A stretch of DNA of 64,000 bases from Macrocystis pyrifera (GCA_031763025.1 JASSKH010000021.1:1674001-1738000); one strand, 5' to 3'; counted from the first letter of the stretch, positions 33,220 through 46,159 are shown. Numbers and translations are program-made. The notes: a model not told the origin generated them from the letters alone.

Positions 33220-34100
33220 TGATAGTAGGAGGGATATGGGTTCAGGTAGTGGAGGAGGTGAGGGGAGTGACAGCAGCAAGACGTCTCCACAGCTCCTGGG
33301 TTTGTTGGTGGCGTCCCTCGCACTGGTGTGACGGGGGCCGAGAGGAAAAGGTGGGCAGGGTCGGTTCGGACAAGCGGGTATGTTGTCAGGGCGAAATAAA
33401 TAAAGTACTATTAACACACGGATTTCTTCTTCGTTCGAAAAGGTCTCGTTAGGCTTAGGCGATGCAAGCAGCTGATCGACTGCCACTGGAGTGCTGTAGA
33501 CGGTATTGCCGCAGGTTAGCAGGACAACAACGAACAATCTTCGTTGTGGTATACCAGGCATAGCAGTAGCAGTGGTACGCAGCGGCGGTACCTGGTATGT
33601 ACGCGGTGCTTGGCGGTGTCTCTCCAGCAACAGAACTGTTGTGGACCCACGCCCGTATTTACTCTGCGTCTGTGCTTGATTGAGTAAGTACATAACTGGT
33701 ATGATACAAGCAGTTATGGTTTCCCTCGGTTGTAATTTGTAACCGTAAGTTACGTAAAATACCTGGTGTCAGATATAGTGCCGGTACGTATATGCATACA
33801 GGTATGTAGGCATAGAAGCAGCAAAAACCGTACGAGTACGTACGTAGTAGTCCATTATAACAGACAAATAACACGATCAGCAGCAGCGACAGCAGCAGTT
33901 TACCCACAGCAGCAGCAGAACCGACAGCAGAAGCAGCTGCTGCTGTGCCGGCGATCGTTTGCGTGATCGTTTGAAACTGCCGATGTAGTTGTCCAGAGTC
34001 GAGAGTCGACAAACAGTGGTCGACATATCGGTATTCCTATTGTATCTCAATCTCAACCATATCGTCCTCGAGTCGTATCACGACCTGGATATTTCAAACT
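33220..34100. other. No firm gene
   Basis: CAG-rich clusters at 33880-33945, otherwise non-repetitive sequence with short open frames on both strands. Confidence 0.3.
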
Positions 34101-34109
34101 GTAAGGACC

Positions 34110-34432
34110 GGCGTCCCCGGTGGCTTGGTAGGTGGTTCGCGTGCCTATCAAGATCAATTTCGTGGGTCCGAGTCTCGCCGAGTGCATGCTCGTAGGGACT
34201 TTTTCTTGAATAAAAAATTGATCACCGATAAGCGCGAGAGCTTGAGTTAGCTGTACATTCGATGATAACCGACGAGCAGTGGGAATGCTGAACCCTATGC
34301 GCGACGAAAAATAAAGGCACGTACCGGGGGGGAGAAAGAGTGACACCTGTGACCACGGCTTGTCCAGAAGGTCGCTGAGGGTAAAACCTCCTATTAATAT
34401 GAGTTAGGCTGGAAAGTAAAAATGATGATTAA
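34110..34432 (+). mobile_element. Poly(A)-type tRNA-like SINE
   Basis: Same family as 30657-30985, with complete head and body. The poly(A) has decayed and there is a ~10-bp insertion near the end. Confidence 0.75.
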
Positions 34433-34670
34433 GACCAACTATTATGGGAATTTTTTGCGACGTTATTTCTGGAGATTATTTTTCTAGTTCTGAGGCTCCA
34501 AAAATATGTGGATGAAAAATGAGAACCATCTAGTGTGGCTTCTGATCGTCAAAACTGGTTTTATATACAGTATTAGGTAGTATTGATTGGTTGGTTCCGT
34601 GACGAGGCGTCCGAGAGCTGTTCTTTTTTTACATGGCTGTGGCCCGCGACTTTTTCATCCAAGTTGTTTC

Positions 34671-34787
34671 TCAGTTGTCTCGGCGCGGCTTCGCTCGTCG
34701 CGAACGTTTCATAGCGGGCAAGGCGTCCTCCTCGTCGTCATCGAGGTCCGCGATTGCAGCGGCTGCCGCGAGCGTTGTTTCATAGTA
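34671..34787 (-). CDS. Exon-like segment: acidic tail with basic nuclear-signal-like end
   Basis: After the acceptor-like ATCCTCTAG a frame runs YYETTLAAAAIADLDDDEED and then a basic MKRSRRAKPRRDN before a TGA at 34671. The acidic stretch followed by a basic cluster looks like the C-terminus of a nuclear protein. An alternative acceptor lies at 34763. It may belong with the exon-like segments at 35680-35775 and 36399-36526 on the same strand. Confidence 0.33.
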   Translation of the reverse strand, partial: YYETTLAAAAAIADLDDDEEDALPAMKRSRRAKPRRDN

Positions 34788-34852
34788 CTAGAGGATCATC
34801 GCCGGCCATGTCGAATCGGCATCGCTGCTGCTGCTCCTCCTGCTGCTCCTGC

Positions 34853-34885
<33 letters not shown>

Positions 34886-35679
34886 AGCTAGTAACTGCTG
34901 CTGACGCTGCCGCTGCTATCGCTTCTAGGTGATGGAGAGGCCATCTCCCACACGAGCACCGTAGGCCGTACGTACAGCTAGCCGTTGGTGTGAGTGGAAG
35001 GTGTATGTACTGCTGTGGTGGACAGGTGGGCAGCGGCAGGCAGAGCACCCAAAATCCAAATTTCTCAGTTCCTAGAGATACGCGACACCGCTCAGAACTG
35101 GGCTCAGTTCTGAGAGGATTTGCTGATTTCTGCCCCCTCCAGGAACTGAGACCAAAAATATCGATGTTTTTCTGACCCATAATAGATGGTTCTTATTTCT
35201 GAGCGTCGGAGATCGCTAAAATATCCAGAAATAACGTCTCAAAAATTTCCCATAATAGTTGGTCTAATAGTTGGTCTTAAGAAAAAAAAAGGACCGTTTG
35301 GTATAAAAATGAAGACCCAAACGTTCCTTACATTTTCGGACAGAGTATTATTAAATGCTGGTACAGCAGCAACAGCAGCAGCGGGCTGCTTCACGTGTGT
35401 ACTACCGACACTCCACACCCCACTGATGTTGCCTGTCAGCTGATGCGCATTGCACATTGCGCGCATTGATACATACCTGGTACCAGTAGCGCTACCAGTA
35501 CGAAGTGGGAAGAACCCGCACGAGGGTCAGAGCAAAGACCTGCAGTTGATCTACAGATAGATCAGATAGATACTATTTATACGATACTATTAATACTACT
35601 GCTGCTGTACAGCATCATTAGTACTTGCTGCTGATCTATCGCTCAGCCATTTTTTTGCCGCGTGACACACAGCTCAGAC

Positions 35680-35775
35680 CTCGGGGAGCCTCTCCACGTT
35701 GCAACGACCTTGTTGCTGAAACGGCTCTATCGCTGTTGCTGCTCCTCCCTGCTGCTGCTGCTGCTGCTGCTGCTG
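35680..35775 (-). CDS. Exon-like segment with polyglutamine
   Basis: The minus strand has an acceptor-like ATTGTAG, then a run of CAG codons, GGAATAIEPFQQQGRCNVER and a donor-like GAG|GTCTGA. The phase (0 to 0) is compatible with the exon at 34787. The CAG run might instead be a plain intronic microsatellite. Confidence 0.28.
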
Positions 35776-36398
35776 CTACAATTTGAACATTTGAACCATG
35801 CACGGGTTAGGACTTTGGCCCTTTCTGTTACCACTTCTGGACCTGAATGTAAGGAACGCTTGGTCTAAATAATTATAACTCAGCGCTCCTCACATTTTCG
35901 TCCAGAGTGCTCAAGCACCAGATACATTCCTGTTACCAGGTATCAGGCGCGACGACGTTTGTTGCTAAAAATGCAGTCTACGTACGAGTACAACGGTACG
36001 TGCGCAAAGAAGGGCAGCGCGCGCAATAGGTACCTTAGGTCAAGGTTTGAGTTGTTTGTCGATAGCAGTGGCACTGCTGTCGCTGCTCGCAGTGTGACTC
36101 GCTACCTGTCTGGTGATCAAAGCTAGAGCAAGCTGTGAATACACAACCTTGCCAACCTTAACCTTGCCTAATGCATCCTGTCTGCCCCTGCCATTGCTGG
36201 TCAACGAAAACAGGACAGCAGTAGCGTCCCATTCAGCTTGTGTATCATCTTGATATCAACGCATCACACCTTCATGAGGGGCAGCAAGGGCATCTTAGCA
36301 GCTGCAGCACCGCCTGAACCTCCGACGGAAGTCCTTCGACGATGGTGGTACGGAGCACCATCGCCACCAACAGCGTCAGTACCTGCTGGCGCTGCTAC

Positions 36399-36526
36399 CA
36401 CCCCTGTGCCCGAGAAGATCTGGTCTTAGAAGCCAACTCTTGCCGAGAGCGCCATGCGTCAAACTCGGCAATCGTGTGAGCCCGTGTTGGCGTCTTGCTG
36501 CCTTTGCTTTCCGCTCTCCCGGGCAT
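36399..36526 (-). CDS. Possible first exon, overlapping an open frame on the other strand
   Basis: The minus-strand ATG at 36526 (G at -3) opens MPGRAESKGSKTPTRAHTIA and reaches a donor-like GTG|GTAGCA in phase 2. On the plus strand 36308-36429 is also open after a TGCAG acceptor and ends PVPEKIWS-stop. Only one is likely to be coding and I cannot choose firmly. Confidence 0.25.
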
Positions 36527-37059
36527 CGCTTCTGCCGCTTGTCAAGGTCGTGGCACGTTCCTGTCGAGGCTGAATGTGAGGCTTTCTATGGGGTCTGGTT
36601 GGTAAGAGCTGCCACTGCTTCTGTTGAGCACTACCAGGCACTGCGGTTGGTGTTTGGGTGCTTCTCCCCCCTCTGCTACTCCCGACTCGATTTGATCCTG
36701 CTCGTGGATTGGGATTGAGATTTGAAAAATACTAAATACTGGAACAATATATACAATGTGCAACCCGGTGTACGAGGTATGATTCCAGGAGTTTGGGTGC
36801 GTATCAGTTTGAGAAAAAACAAAATCTCCAAAACAAAATCTTCGTGTCCTTGTGGCGACCTGCATGTCCTGGCGTCAACTTTCCATGTCTACTTCATACC
36901 ACATTCGTAGGACCACAGGCATCTTCTTGGTACCTGCACAATCTAGGGTGAAGGGATACGGACGGTGTGCACAAGCGGTGTACAGCAGTATCACGACGTT
37001 TTCTCGTCGTTTTCTTACCAGTACTCGTACACTGCTTGCTTCTTCCAAGTCTACAAAAC

Positions 37060-37395
37060 CTGTGATGGTATTACCTACTGTGCTATAGTGGGGGTAAAAG
37101 ATCTCGATCGATTGCCCAGCCCAGTTTAATCCTTGTAACGCTCTCCCCCCCTCTGAACGGCAGGATCTTTGGGGCGTTGGTACCATATACGGCCGTACGC
37201 TGACCCACCCGCTCCGTTTCAATACCTGTGGAACCAGGGAGATATGTTTTTGTAGGGACGCACGCGGATCGTTTCTATAAAAAAAGAAACGTTCGAAGCG
37301 AGATTCGAACCCGTGTCCTCGACGACGTCAAGTGTGAATTTGTTACCAACTGAGCTAAAGGAATCAAAGATCAATCGATTACCAGCACAGGGTAA
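37060..37395 (-). repeat. Dimeric tRNA-like repeat, second locus
   Basis: Reverse-strand copy of the 17.9-kb repeat. B-box GGGTTCGAATCT at 37300-37313 and A-box TAGCTCAGTTGG near 37345-37358, and a second head at 37070-37090. It is too irregular between D-arm and anticodon arm to be a working tRNA gene. Confidence 0.55.
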
Positions 37396-38452
37396 TCCTT
37401 ATGACACATCCTTATCTTTGGCCCAAATAGTGCCTTTGAAACCGCAGCAAGCAGCTGACACTGTTCGAAGCACAATGTGACCCAAAATCAGGGTATTTTG
37501 AGCTACCTGGTGCAACATGGTATATTATTAGTACTACCCACAGTCCTAGTCTACCAACTCACTCAGTAGCCACATACGACAATAAGCCGTCGCCGTAAAG
37601 TAAAAAAAAACAGAACGAACGGACACGTGTTTCAGGTGTTTCTAAACACGGCCCACAAATGGCCCACATGGCTGCAGATTCCTCAGACAAACGGCATGAT
37701 GACGTAGCGAAGGGCTTACTCTTTCATACGAATATGGTGCCGGTATCACGGTCTAGACATGAAGCTATATTGTAGTACCAAGTGTTCATGACGTCGCGGA
37801 ATATCCGGCATATATTATTGCTACAGTGGGACCAAAGAAGAGTAAATAATCAGTTACCGTGTAATTTTCTTTGCTGCGTTTCAAAAACACAGGAAACACA
37901 GGATTATTAACAATGTATTGTGAGGACGGAAGCACAGCCGACACAACGTTCACCACACCACCACCGTCGTGACCTCACCAACGCACCATTGCCACCGCCA
38001 CTGTTCGCCTCAGCTGTTGGAATTGGCCTTCAACTTTTTGACACGTTAATAATAAGTATTCCGAATCTCACTATCTACCGTTTGTGTCCTTTGGTCTCTT
38101 CTAATCTAATCTAAGGCCTCGCCATTCCAGTTTTGATGCTGCACCAGCATACACTGGTTGCACGTGCCCTATCACCACGGCCGATCGTGCTAGGTCTGTT
38201 CACGTCAGCGCACACACAGCGGCGGGCGCATCATCGCGATCTCGCGTCGACAGCTCCTTCTCCGCCTCCTCCTCCTCCTCCTGCACGTCCTCCTCGTCTT
38301 CCCGCCCCCCTCCTCGTGTGTTCCTGCTCGCATAGCTCCACGTCCTGCCCGTTCGCCCCACCTCCGTTGCCGGTGCCGTCGGGCCTCATAAAGCGGCTTT
38401 CCTCACCCTCACCATCTCGCCATCGCCACCGTTCTTGTCGATCTCAAGGCAG

Positions 38453-38544
38453 AGACGACCGGATCGAGGTGTCGCCCGCAGAGGATGCAGCAGCCTTCAA
38501 TCGTGCCATACTCTCCCGCCTCTTCCTCGCCTCCGCCGTGTTCT

Positions 38545-38545
<1 letters not shown>
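38453..38545 (+). CDS. Exon-like segment interrupted by a C tract
   Basis: A long pyrimidine-rich tract ends in AAGGCAG at 38452. The frame then reads DDRIEVSPAEDAAAFNRAIL and continues to VFY, where a long C run begins. The minus strand of the same segment is also open. If coding, the C tract and truncated retroposon that follow have disrupted the exon or lie just past it. Confidence 0.25.
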
Positions 38546-38584
<39 letters not shown>

Positions 38585-38606
38585 CCTTCCCCCTTCTCTC
38601 CTCCTG

Positions 38607-38777
38607 CCCCCCCCCCCCCCCCCCCCCGCCCAACACCTCACGGCGCTTCGCCCTTGGTGCAAGCAATGTCTGCCTGGTCGGTGAAAACCCGACGTGCTCC
38701 GTCCCGGCATTGTGGAGATGCGAGGGTATATGGTCGTACGACTACGGCCATGCATGACAATGAGTACCCCACCCCCT
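38607..38777 (+). mobile_element. C-tailed SINE-like copy, 5'-truncated
   Basis: Preceded by a C run (38607-38626); begins CCCAACACCTCACGG and ends ACAATGAGTACCCC. A LINE 3' end follows at once. Confidence 0.65.
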
Positions 38778-38789
38778 GGCAAAAGTTTA

Positions 38790-38950
38790 TATGTAATATA
38801 TGGAAACAACGTAATGAGCGCCCAATTGTTGGAGGTGTCTCTATTAGGAGTAGGAACTGTACTCCGTCTCGAAAGGGATGCGTAGTCAATGGTCAAATGA
38901 CTAAGACAAGCAACAAATGAGTACGCCCCCCCTCCCCCCCCCCCCCCCGC
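38790..38950 (+). mobile_element. LINE 3' end
   Basis: Starts in ATGTAATATATGGAAACAAC and ends CAACAAATGAGTACGCCCCC. It follows a SINE-like tail. Confidence 0.6.
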
Positions 38951-39965
38951 CGCCCCCCCACCCCTTCTCCCCTTCCTCCCTTTTCTCCCCCTTCCCGCCC
39001 CGCACCGTTTTATTTTGCCTCATTCCCCCCCCCCCCCCCCCCGCTCTTCCTTTCCTATCCACCCCAAGCAGGCGTAGCTTTCGGTTTCCTGCTTCCCTAC
39101 AACTACGTTGCGTGTTTTTTCTCGTTTCTACCGTCGGTTTTCTGGTCGGCGCAATCTTTTAATGCGTCGGGGAGGGAGACCCTTCGGCGGCAGCCGAATT
39201 AGTCCCATTCTAAATCCAAGTAGTTTGTTCCCAAAACGCAGTTCTTGAGGGGTTAAGACGGGGTGGGGCAAAAATGGAATCGATGAGGGTGGCTTGTGGA
39301 GGGGGATGGTCGAGAAGGGAGGGGAGGGGGGACCGGGAGCGGTGGCGGAGGACGGGCGGGGTTGTGCTGTTTTCATTTGTTGTCGCTGGCTGTGCTGGGT
39401 TAAACGAAATCCGGCGTGATCGAAGGCCGATCTCGACAAGCTGCCTTATTCGAGGACGTAGACTGCTAGCTCAGTGGATTGTGGTGTATGTCTGACTAAA
39501 CCCCAATCGGGAACCCATCTGGCTTTTAGCCCTCTTATCGCACTCTAATACCAAGCAGTTTGTTCCCAAACTTTGGTGCGTGTGGTTCTCGTACCTCAAC
39601 GTTTTACCCATACGTGTACACTGGAGTATCTAACCGACTGCGAAGTAGGCTTTTGCTACTGCCAAAACGCATCCTACATAAATAACAAGTATTTTGTCCC
39701 CAAAAACTTGCGTGCAGTTAAAGGGGATACGCACGCTCGGGAGTTTGCGGCTGGTTGCATCGCAGATGCCATCACGCAACCACAAAAAAGAACAATTGGT
39801 TTCTTCCTTGAGCTCTCTCTTCTTCAAAGCAGCTGGCGCAAAGTACACTACTAGTCCGCCCTGGAGTCTAAAATCGTCCATCCTTGGGCGATCTCGTGTT
39901 TTCGTCTCAATCACATTTAGCCGACCCGACGCAAAGTATTTGGTCCAACCACGGGTCTCGAAATA

Positions 39966-40538
39966 CCCCCCCCCCCCCCCCCCCCCCTATATTATATACC
40001 TGGTATATACATAGCTTGGGTTGGCGTCGGTTTGCGACGACGCTGTAAAACACGCCTCTCACTGCGTGAGCTAAACAGCCAGGGTACCTTTTTTTTTTTT
40101 TTGGGGGGGGGGGGGGCGGTTCGCGCGGCTGGCGGTCAAGTTAGATCATTGTTGTGCAGGGAGAACCTCTACTCCGCACAAGGGGGATGATCGTATCACG
40201 TAGTGTGAATATGGTGAGTCCCCCACGAGGCAGTTACATAGTAAACCCATTGCTGTTTCTGGAAATGGCCACGCCAGAAATAAAATCAGTCCAGTGATGC
40301 TGTCATCCATATGCAAGAAAATCCGCATCTAAAGCGGTTCTTGGTAGGATGCAGCTCACCCTTCATGCGACTCGCCCAACACCCCACGGTGCTTCGCGCT
40401 TGGTGCTTGGTGCAAGCAATGTCTGCCTGGTCGGTGAAGACCCGACGTGCTCCGTCCCGGCATTGTAGGGATGCGAGGGTCTATGGTCGTACGGCTACGG
40501 CCATGCATGACAATGAGTACCCCCCCCCCCCCCCCCGC
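39966..40538 (+). mobile_element. C-tailed SINE-like copy, full length
   Basis: A C run lies ~30 bp before the 5' end (39966-39987), poly(T)/G at 40088-40115, then the body and GACAATGAGTAC with a C tail 40520-40535. A LINE copy follows directly. Confidence 0.7.
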
Positions 40539-40816
40539 AGGGAAATATACGAAGGTGACATGGAGGAGTTTGATACAATGAATAGCAGCGAGAAAACGAC
40601 CGCTATCCTAGGAGACAGATGGTGGCCACAGGCGGCCAAACAGGAAGGGGGGGGGTGAGACTATTAATAGTATAAAGTGTCTATGTAATATATGGAAACA
40701 ACCTAATGAGTGTCCACAATTGTTGGAGGTGTCTCTATTAGGAGTAGGAACGGTGCTCCGTCTCGAAAAGGATGCGTGGTCAATGCTCACATGACTAAGG
40801 TAAGCAACAAATGAGT

Positions 40817-40852
<36 letters not shown>

Positions 40853-40863
40853 CCCCCCCCCCC
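40539..40863 (+). mobile_element. LINE 3' end
   Basis: Begins AGGGAAATATACGAAGG after a C run and keeps GATGGTGGCCACAGGCGGCC; the end is CAACAAATGAGTAC with a ~45-bp C tail. Confidence 0.6.
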
Positions 40864-42000
40864 GCCGGTCGCGCGGCACACACCTCCAGCACTCTCCTCC
40901 ACCGCAGCGAGAGTTTTTCAGACCCTTGCAAATTAACTTGTTGAAGGTACATCACGTTTTTTTTTCCTGTGTCCGGTGGAAAGCCAAGTAGATATTTGCA
41001 CATACCTGGTATATATTTGCAGGCCTCGAACGGTTGATGATACGGTTGCAGATCGAGCATCACTACTCGTGCAGAAGCAGGGGAGGGGGGGCGTAACGTG
41101 CGCTGGTTGAGTGTTAGATATGATCAAGGCTTTTAGCGTAAGCCTGGGATATACCACCAAGAGCGCACGATCGTTGCGGGTGCAGTTCGAGTTACATACA
41201 TATATCCGGCGTGTTTCGTAGGAAGGAGAAGACCGTTAGCACTGCACTCATCCGTGTTTTGGGGGACAAACTATTATAGTTTAATTTAGTGTAGGATACT
41301 TTATGCAGTATTTAGCGTAAGGTTTACTCCAACTCCAGTGAGGTATCTTAGCCGTGAGCCAAGAACCCGCAGCGACGAAGGTCAGAATGCCGGACTCCAA
41401 AACATGTGGCTAAACGCCTAAACACTGGAATAAAGTCCTCAACTTCCCGGCCATTCGGGCGAACAACATGGGTGGCATGCATACGCATACTGAACTGTAC
41501 CGCCTCTTCTTCGGCAGAAAATCCGGATTACTATAAGCAAACCCAAATAAGTCTCTATGGCATATAGTATTAATACTTATCATAACCGTATTATAATAGT
41601 AGATCCAGCATGCCGAGTCTGTGCCTGGACACAGACTGCAACCAGTATCTATCGTAACATCGTAACATGGACTATATAGTAGCAGTATATTATAACAACG
41701 AGTCTTGTGCGTACGGTACGAAAGGCCGCGTGGCGCCAAATTGCAGACGCGGAGACCATGCAGGAGGACGTACCGGTATCTACATACTCATGGTGTGTGA
41801 AACTCTGTTCTTTAGGGCTGGGTCCTTGTAACTACAGCCAGTATACAGTGCAGTATTTATACTGGCTGCGTCAGTGGCCAGTGTACTGAAACCTAAGAGT
41901 GCAACTGCCTTCGTGGCGAAGCAGCGACCTCCGCCCCCTCCGGGCTAGTGAGGAGGGTCCGCCGGCGACGCCCCCGGAGGTCCCCGCTGCAGGCGGGGCC

Positions 42001-42830
42001 CCCGCCTTCCCGAGGCACGTTTTTATCTGCGCGATTTTTTGTCCCAATTTGGAGCTAAAAATTACCAGGTATGTTGTTGTCGGCCATGTGTCAAAGCCCA
42101 CATTGAGTGGTATAGGTTGACTTTCTAAGGGAAAATGATGAAAAGCGGACGAAGTGCATGATGCGGAGATGGCACAGAAGGATCCACAGAGAGAGCCCAA
42201 GCCATTATTGGTTTAGGCGGCGTCGTTCATCGTGTTCATCGTAGTCTCCCTCCCTCTCTCTCTCTCCCCTCTCTTCGGTTTCGTGCGCCCTAATTCTGGC
42301 GCCGCGCATTTTGATGGGTTTTCGCTGTTGTTGTAGCATGAGGCGCTACTGCTGCAGTGGGACGCACGTAGTAAATAGTCATTACAACACTGGCAACCCT
42401 GGCAGCTCCCCCCCCGCCTTCCCGAGGCACGTTTTTATCTGCGCGATTTTTTGTCCCAATTTAGAGCTAAAAATTACCAGGTATGTTGTTGTCGGCCATG
42501 TGTCAAAGCCCGCATTGAGTGGTATAGGTTGACTTTCTAAGGAAAAATGATGAAAAGTGGACGAAGTGCATGATGCGGAGATGGCACAGAAGGATCCACA
42601 GAGAGAGCCCAAGCCATTATTGGTTTAGGCGGCGTCGTTCATCGTGTTCATCGTAGTCTCTCCCTCCTCTCTCTCTCTCTCTCCCCTCTCTTCGGTTTCG
42701 TGCGCCCTAATTCTGGCGCCGCGCATTTTGATGGGTTTTCGCTGTTGTTGTAGCATGAGGCGCTACTGCTGCAGTGGGACGCACGTAGTAAATAGTCATT
42801 ACAACACTGGCAACCCTGGCAGCTCCCTCA
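42001..42830. repeat. ~415-bp direct tandem duplication
   Basis: Two units (42001-42411 and 42412-42830), both from CCCGCCTTCCCGAGGCACG to CACTGGCAACCCTGGCAGCT, differ at only a few bases and in a CT microsatellite, so the event is recent. No confident ORF. Confidence 0.8.
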
Positions 42831-43415
42831 TCCAGTACATGCAGTCGATATGGTACTGCTGTGCCAGTATTGTGTTTGGTCCGCAGGAACCTGAAACTAA
42901 CACCGGCAACACCCTGCATGAACCACAGCAGCAGCCAGTATGTGGCCAGCGAAGCGAAGAAAAATGTGGATTTTTACAAGAAAAGAAGGAACAATCACCA
43001 AATGTGTCAATGGAAAACACATCCGTATTTCCATATTTCCAGACCACGAGCAGTGAGTGTGGAGTCCGCGAGCATGACCTACAGCAATATATTTACCTCT
43101 TTAGGACGTTTGATCGGTGAAAAGATGAGGGAAAAAAGATCGTACCTGGTACGTTTTTTGTACGTACGTAAGAAACATACTTCAACCGAAAGGAAATAAC
43201 GAGAGAAGTTTATTTATTATAACTTACGTGTTCTTGTCCATTTGCAAAGCGAACCACAACGCCATATTGCCATATTTATATCACCAGTGTACCAGGTACA
43301 GCAGTTCCACTAGGTCTGCAGGTGGTACGCGCTTCTGCCATAAGTTCTGTGCATAGATTGTCCGGGTTGTCTGCGAAGCTCTGCAAAAAATAAGGGAAGC
43401 CGACCCACGAGCCAG

Positions 43416-43614
43416 CTAGGGAGGAAATGGACGACGACAACCCCTGGCGAGGATCGCCTTGTCCGCAACGGTGAGCTTGGATGGGGTTGGTGAGGGGTGG
43501 TGGGGTCGCTTGGCGGTGGTGTGTGTTCTTCGTCGTAAGACAAGCTCGGACGGACGTGATTTTGTGGGCACGTTTGCCACGTCAATTTGGTTCTGATCGC
43601 TGCTCCTCCGGAAA

Positions 43615-43655
<41 letters not shown>

Positions 43656-43660
43656 AACTG
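43416..43660 (-). CDS. Coding-like segment with CTG/CAG run
   Basis: Two minus-strand frames are open here, one with SYDEEHTPPPSDP and one with IDVANVPTKSRPSEL. Both follow an AGC/CAG run (13 or more units at 43616-43655), polyserine in one frame. At least one may be coding. The sequence is not a member of the window's repeat families. Confidence 0.22.
43616..43655. repeat. (CTG)13 microsatellite
   Basis: Pure CTG/CAG run. Similar runs occur at 34853-34885 and 35750-35777. Confidence 0.85.
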
Positions 43661-43803
43661 GACTGACTGCTGTGTGTGTGGTTGCTGCTGCTATGGTTAC
43701 TTCGCTCTTATTTGTACCTGTGAGCACAGCACAACAACCATGACAACAACAACACAAGGTTGCTCCCGTGCTGGCACGACGACGCTCTCCCCCTCCCTGT
43801 GAC

Positions 43804-43884
43804 CTCCCCAATGCCCCAGGCCCAACGATGGTCCGGACGAGGCGAAGTCGGAGTCGACTTCCCCCGGCAGCATCAGCTCTGGTA
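43804..43884 (-). CDS. Exon-like segment
   Basis: The minus strand has a pyrimidine-rich acceptor (CCCTCCCCACCAG), a frame reading PELMLPGEVDSDFASSGPSL and a donor-like GAG|GTCACA in phase 1. Composition is protein-like. It may join coding-like sequence at 43416-43600 on the same strand, but the phases I tried did not settle it. Confidence 0.3.
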
Positions 43885-43959
43885 CTGGTGGGGAGGGCGA
43901 CGTTTCTTCTCAACAAGTTCTGTTCGCTATTTCCGAGGCAGCGAAAGCAGCCAATCGCA

Positions 43960-45000
43960 GCGGCGGGTCTGCTAGGAATCCGCGGCCACCTCCTCCCGAA
44001 GCCAGCTGGTGAGCGCGTACTGCGTATTGACCTACGGCTGTGTGCTGTGCTGTGCTTCTGCTCTACTGTGCTGCATTGAGCTACTGTACGTATCTATCTG
44101 CTGCTGTATAATAGTAAGTTGTGTGTAACGACAGGCGAAACGGTTTTACACTCTGCTGCATGCAACTCTCCTGCATAGTGAGTGTGCTCCGGGTCTGCGA
44201 TCTCCCCGAGCCAGCTGGTAAACGCGTTCTGCAAAATTATACGGCGAGCTCTACTACTACGCTGTGCTGCGCGGTGTCGTGCTATGCTGTCGTTGCGGTT
44301 CTCTCTGTCTGATGTGCTGTGCCGTGTGCTATGCGGTGCTTTAGTGGACGATGGGCGAAACGGTTTCGGCTGCTGCTGCTGCAGCAGCTGCAGAAAAAAC
44401 GTAGAAACCATTCCGCCCAAGAGCTGATAATCGGGGTCTGCGGCCATCTTTCCTCCCCACGCCAGCTGGTAAACGCGTACGATATAGAGAGCTCTGCTGC
44501 TGTCTGCTGTGCTGTGCGGCACTATGCTGTTGTTATTGTTCTCTATGCTGTCGTGGACATGCTGTACCCTGTGCTATACGCGGCGCGGTTCTTTTCTCTA
44601 GGTACAAGAAGTAAGTGTAGGCGAAACGGTCTGCGTACTGCGTACCAGTACCTCTGTGCTGATTTTGAAACGCACAGAGTAGGAACCACTCCGCCCCAAG
44701 TATGCTCCATATGTGCGGCCATCTCTCGTCCCCAGAGCCACCTAGTGCACGCTTATTAAAGCAGCAGTGGGGCATGCCGGTGTTGCTGCTGTGCTGTAAG
44801 AACTGTGAGCGAACCTCGCGCAGGCATGATCCACGTATGATACGCATATCATATACCAGGTATATATAGACGTCGCACTACAAAAAAGAAAAAAAAACGT
44901 GAAAACCACCCCGCCCCAACGTTGGACGAAGAGTGCCTTCCGTTTTATACATGCAGAATATGCGCTTGAAAGGCGTTGGTCTAATATGTTCTTCAAAAAA
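43960..45000. repeat. Tandem array of ~250-bp exon-like units
   Basis: On the minus strand a motif GCGTTTACCAGCTGGC...GGGGAG...GATGGCCGCAGACC recurs near 44000, 44215, 44470 and 44750, diverged. CCACCCCGCCCC-like sequences separate units. One unit reads AADPDYQLLGGMVS, so this could be a decaying exon array. Confidence 0.5.
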
Positions 45001-46159
45001 CATATCACCAGGTAGACGAGAGAGCCATACTCTCGCACGTACATGGTACAGGCGAGAGGTATGTAAAATTCTGCTGCTGTTGTTGTTATGTAGCGTGCAC
45101 CAAGGTATCTACTGCTTGCTGTACCATGTGTGCGGCGCCAGGAAATTATATACAGAGTAGTAGTACAATGAGATGGCAGACATCATCATCACAAAATATC
45201 AAATATCCCTCAAAATTGCACTGCAGGCGCAGTTGATTTCGCTATATATGATACGAGCAGAAGATACCAGGGTATACGCATTTATTCGTCTTTAAAAATA
45301 CGTATAATTTCGGCAAAACGCGGAATCCGTCCGTGTTTTCTGTTTTGTTTCTGCTCTTTCTTGCTGTATCATACGTGCATATGATACGGCTCCTATGCAT
45401 GTCTCTTCTTTTTTTTTTCGGGTGCTTTTCACTGCTGTTCATTCAGTCTGGTCTTGGATTGCCTCAGAAAACAGCGCCGATCAATTCTTGAAAAAGATTG
45501 CCCGTATAAAAAGGCAATCTTGATATTTTCGGCAATCTTTCCGAAAAGAGGCAATCTCAATCTCGATCTCAATCTCGATCTTTAGCGCGCCAAATTTCAA
45601 CAGATTTTGATGTTTTCACACCTACCTGGGATTCGTAAAGTAAAACACTTCGTTCTGTCGGTCAGCGAAAAAAAACCGAAACATCATTACTACGTTACTA
45701 TTAATTAATATGTGTTGCTCGTACAGTGTTATTAATAGCAGGGTATAGTATGCAGCCCATGTAGCAAGAAATAACACTATATATATGTTATGGTGTTACG
45801 TGTTGACGGAATTCCTTCTGGCTTGTGCTGGTTGCGCGACACACGTTGGAGGGATAACGTATACACACAATGTTGCATGCATGCATGGTCAATTAAACGT
45901 GAACATTATGTTACTACCGGCCGTGTTACCGACGACATCAGCCCATAGCGAGTAACGTTATGTTGTTAACCAGTGTGTCGACGAGATTCTTACTTGCTAC
46001 CACCTATTATTAATAACACCCTTCCTTTTGGAAGATAACGTACACGGCTAAATAAACGCGTACACTACTACACTACTAAATCATTAGTTAGTGTGCAAGT
46101 GAAATTCCTTGCTTGTGGCTATCATCGTAACACACACGTTAGTTACGAGAGGGATGACG

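Noticed and set aside
38409-38666. Minus-strand EF-hand-like DKNGGDGE
   Set aside because: The loop has an extra residue, only one motif is present, and the plus strand has a better acceptor and frame.
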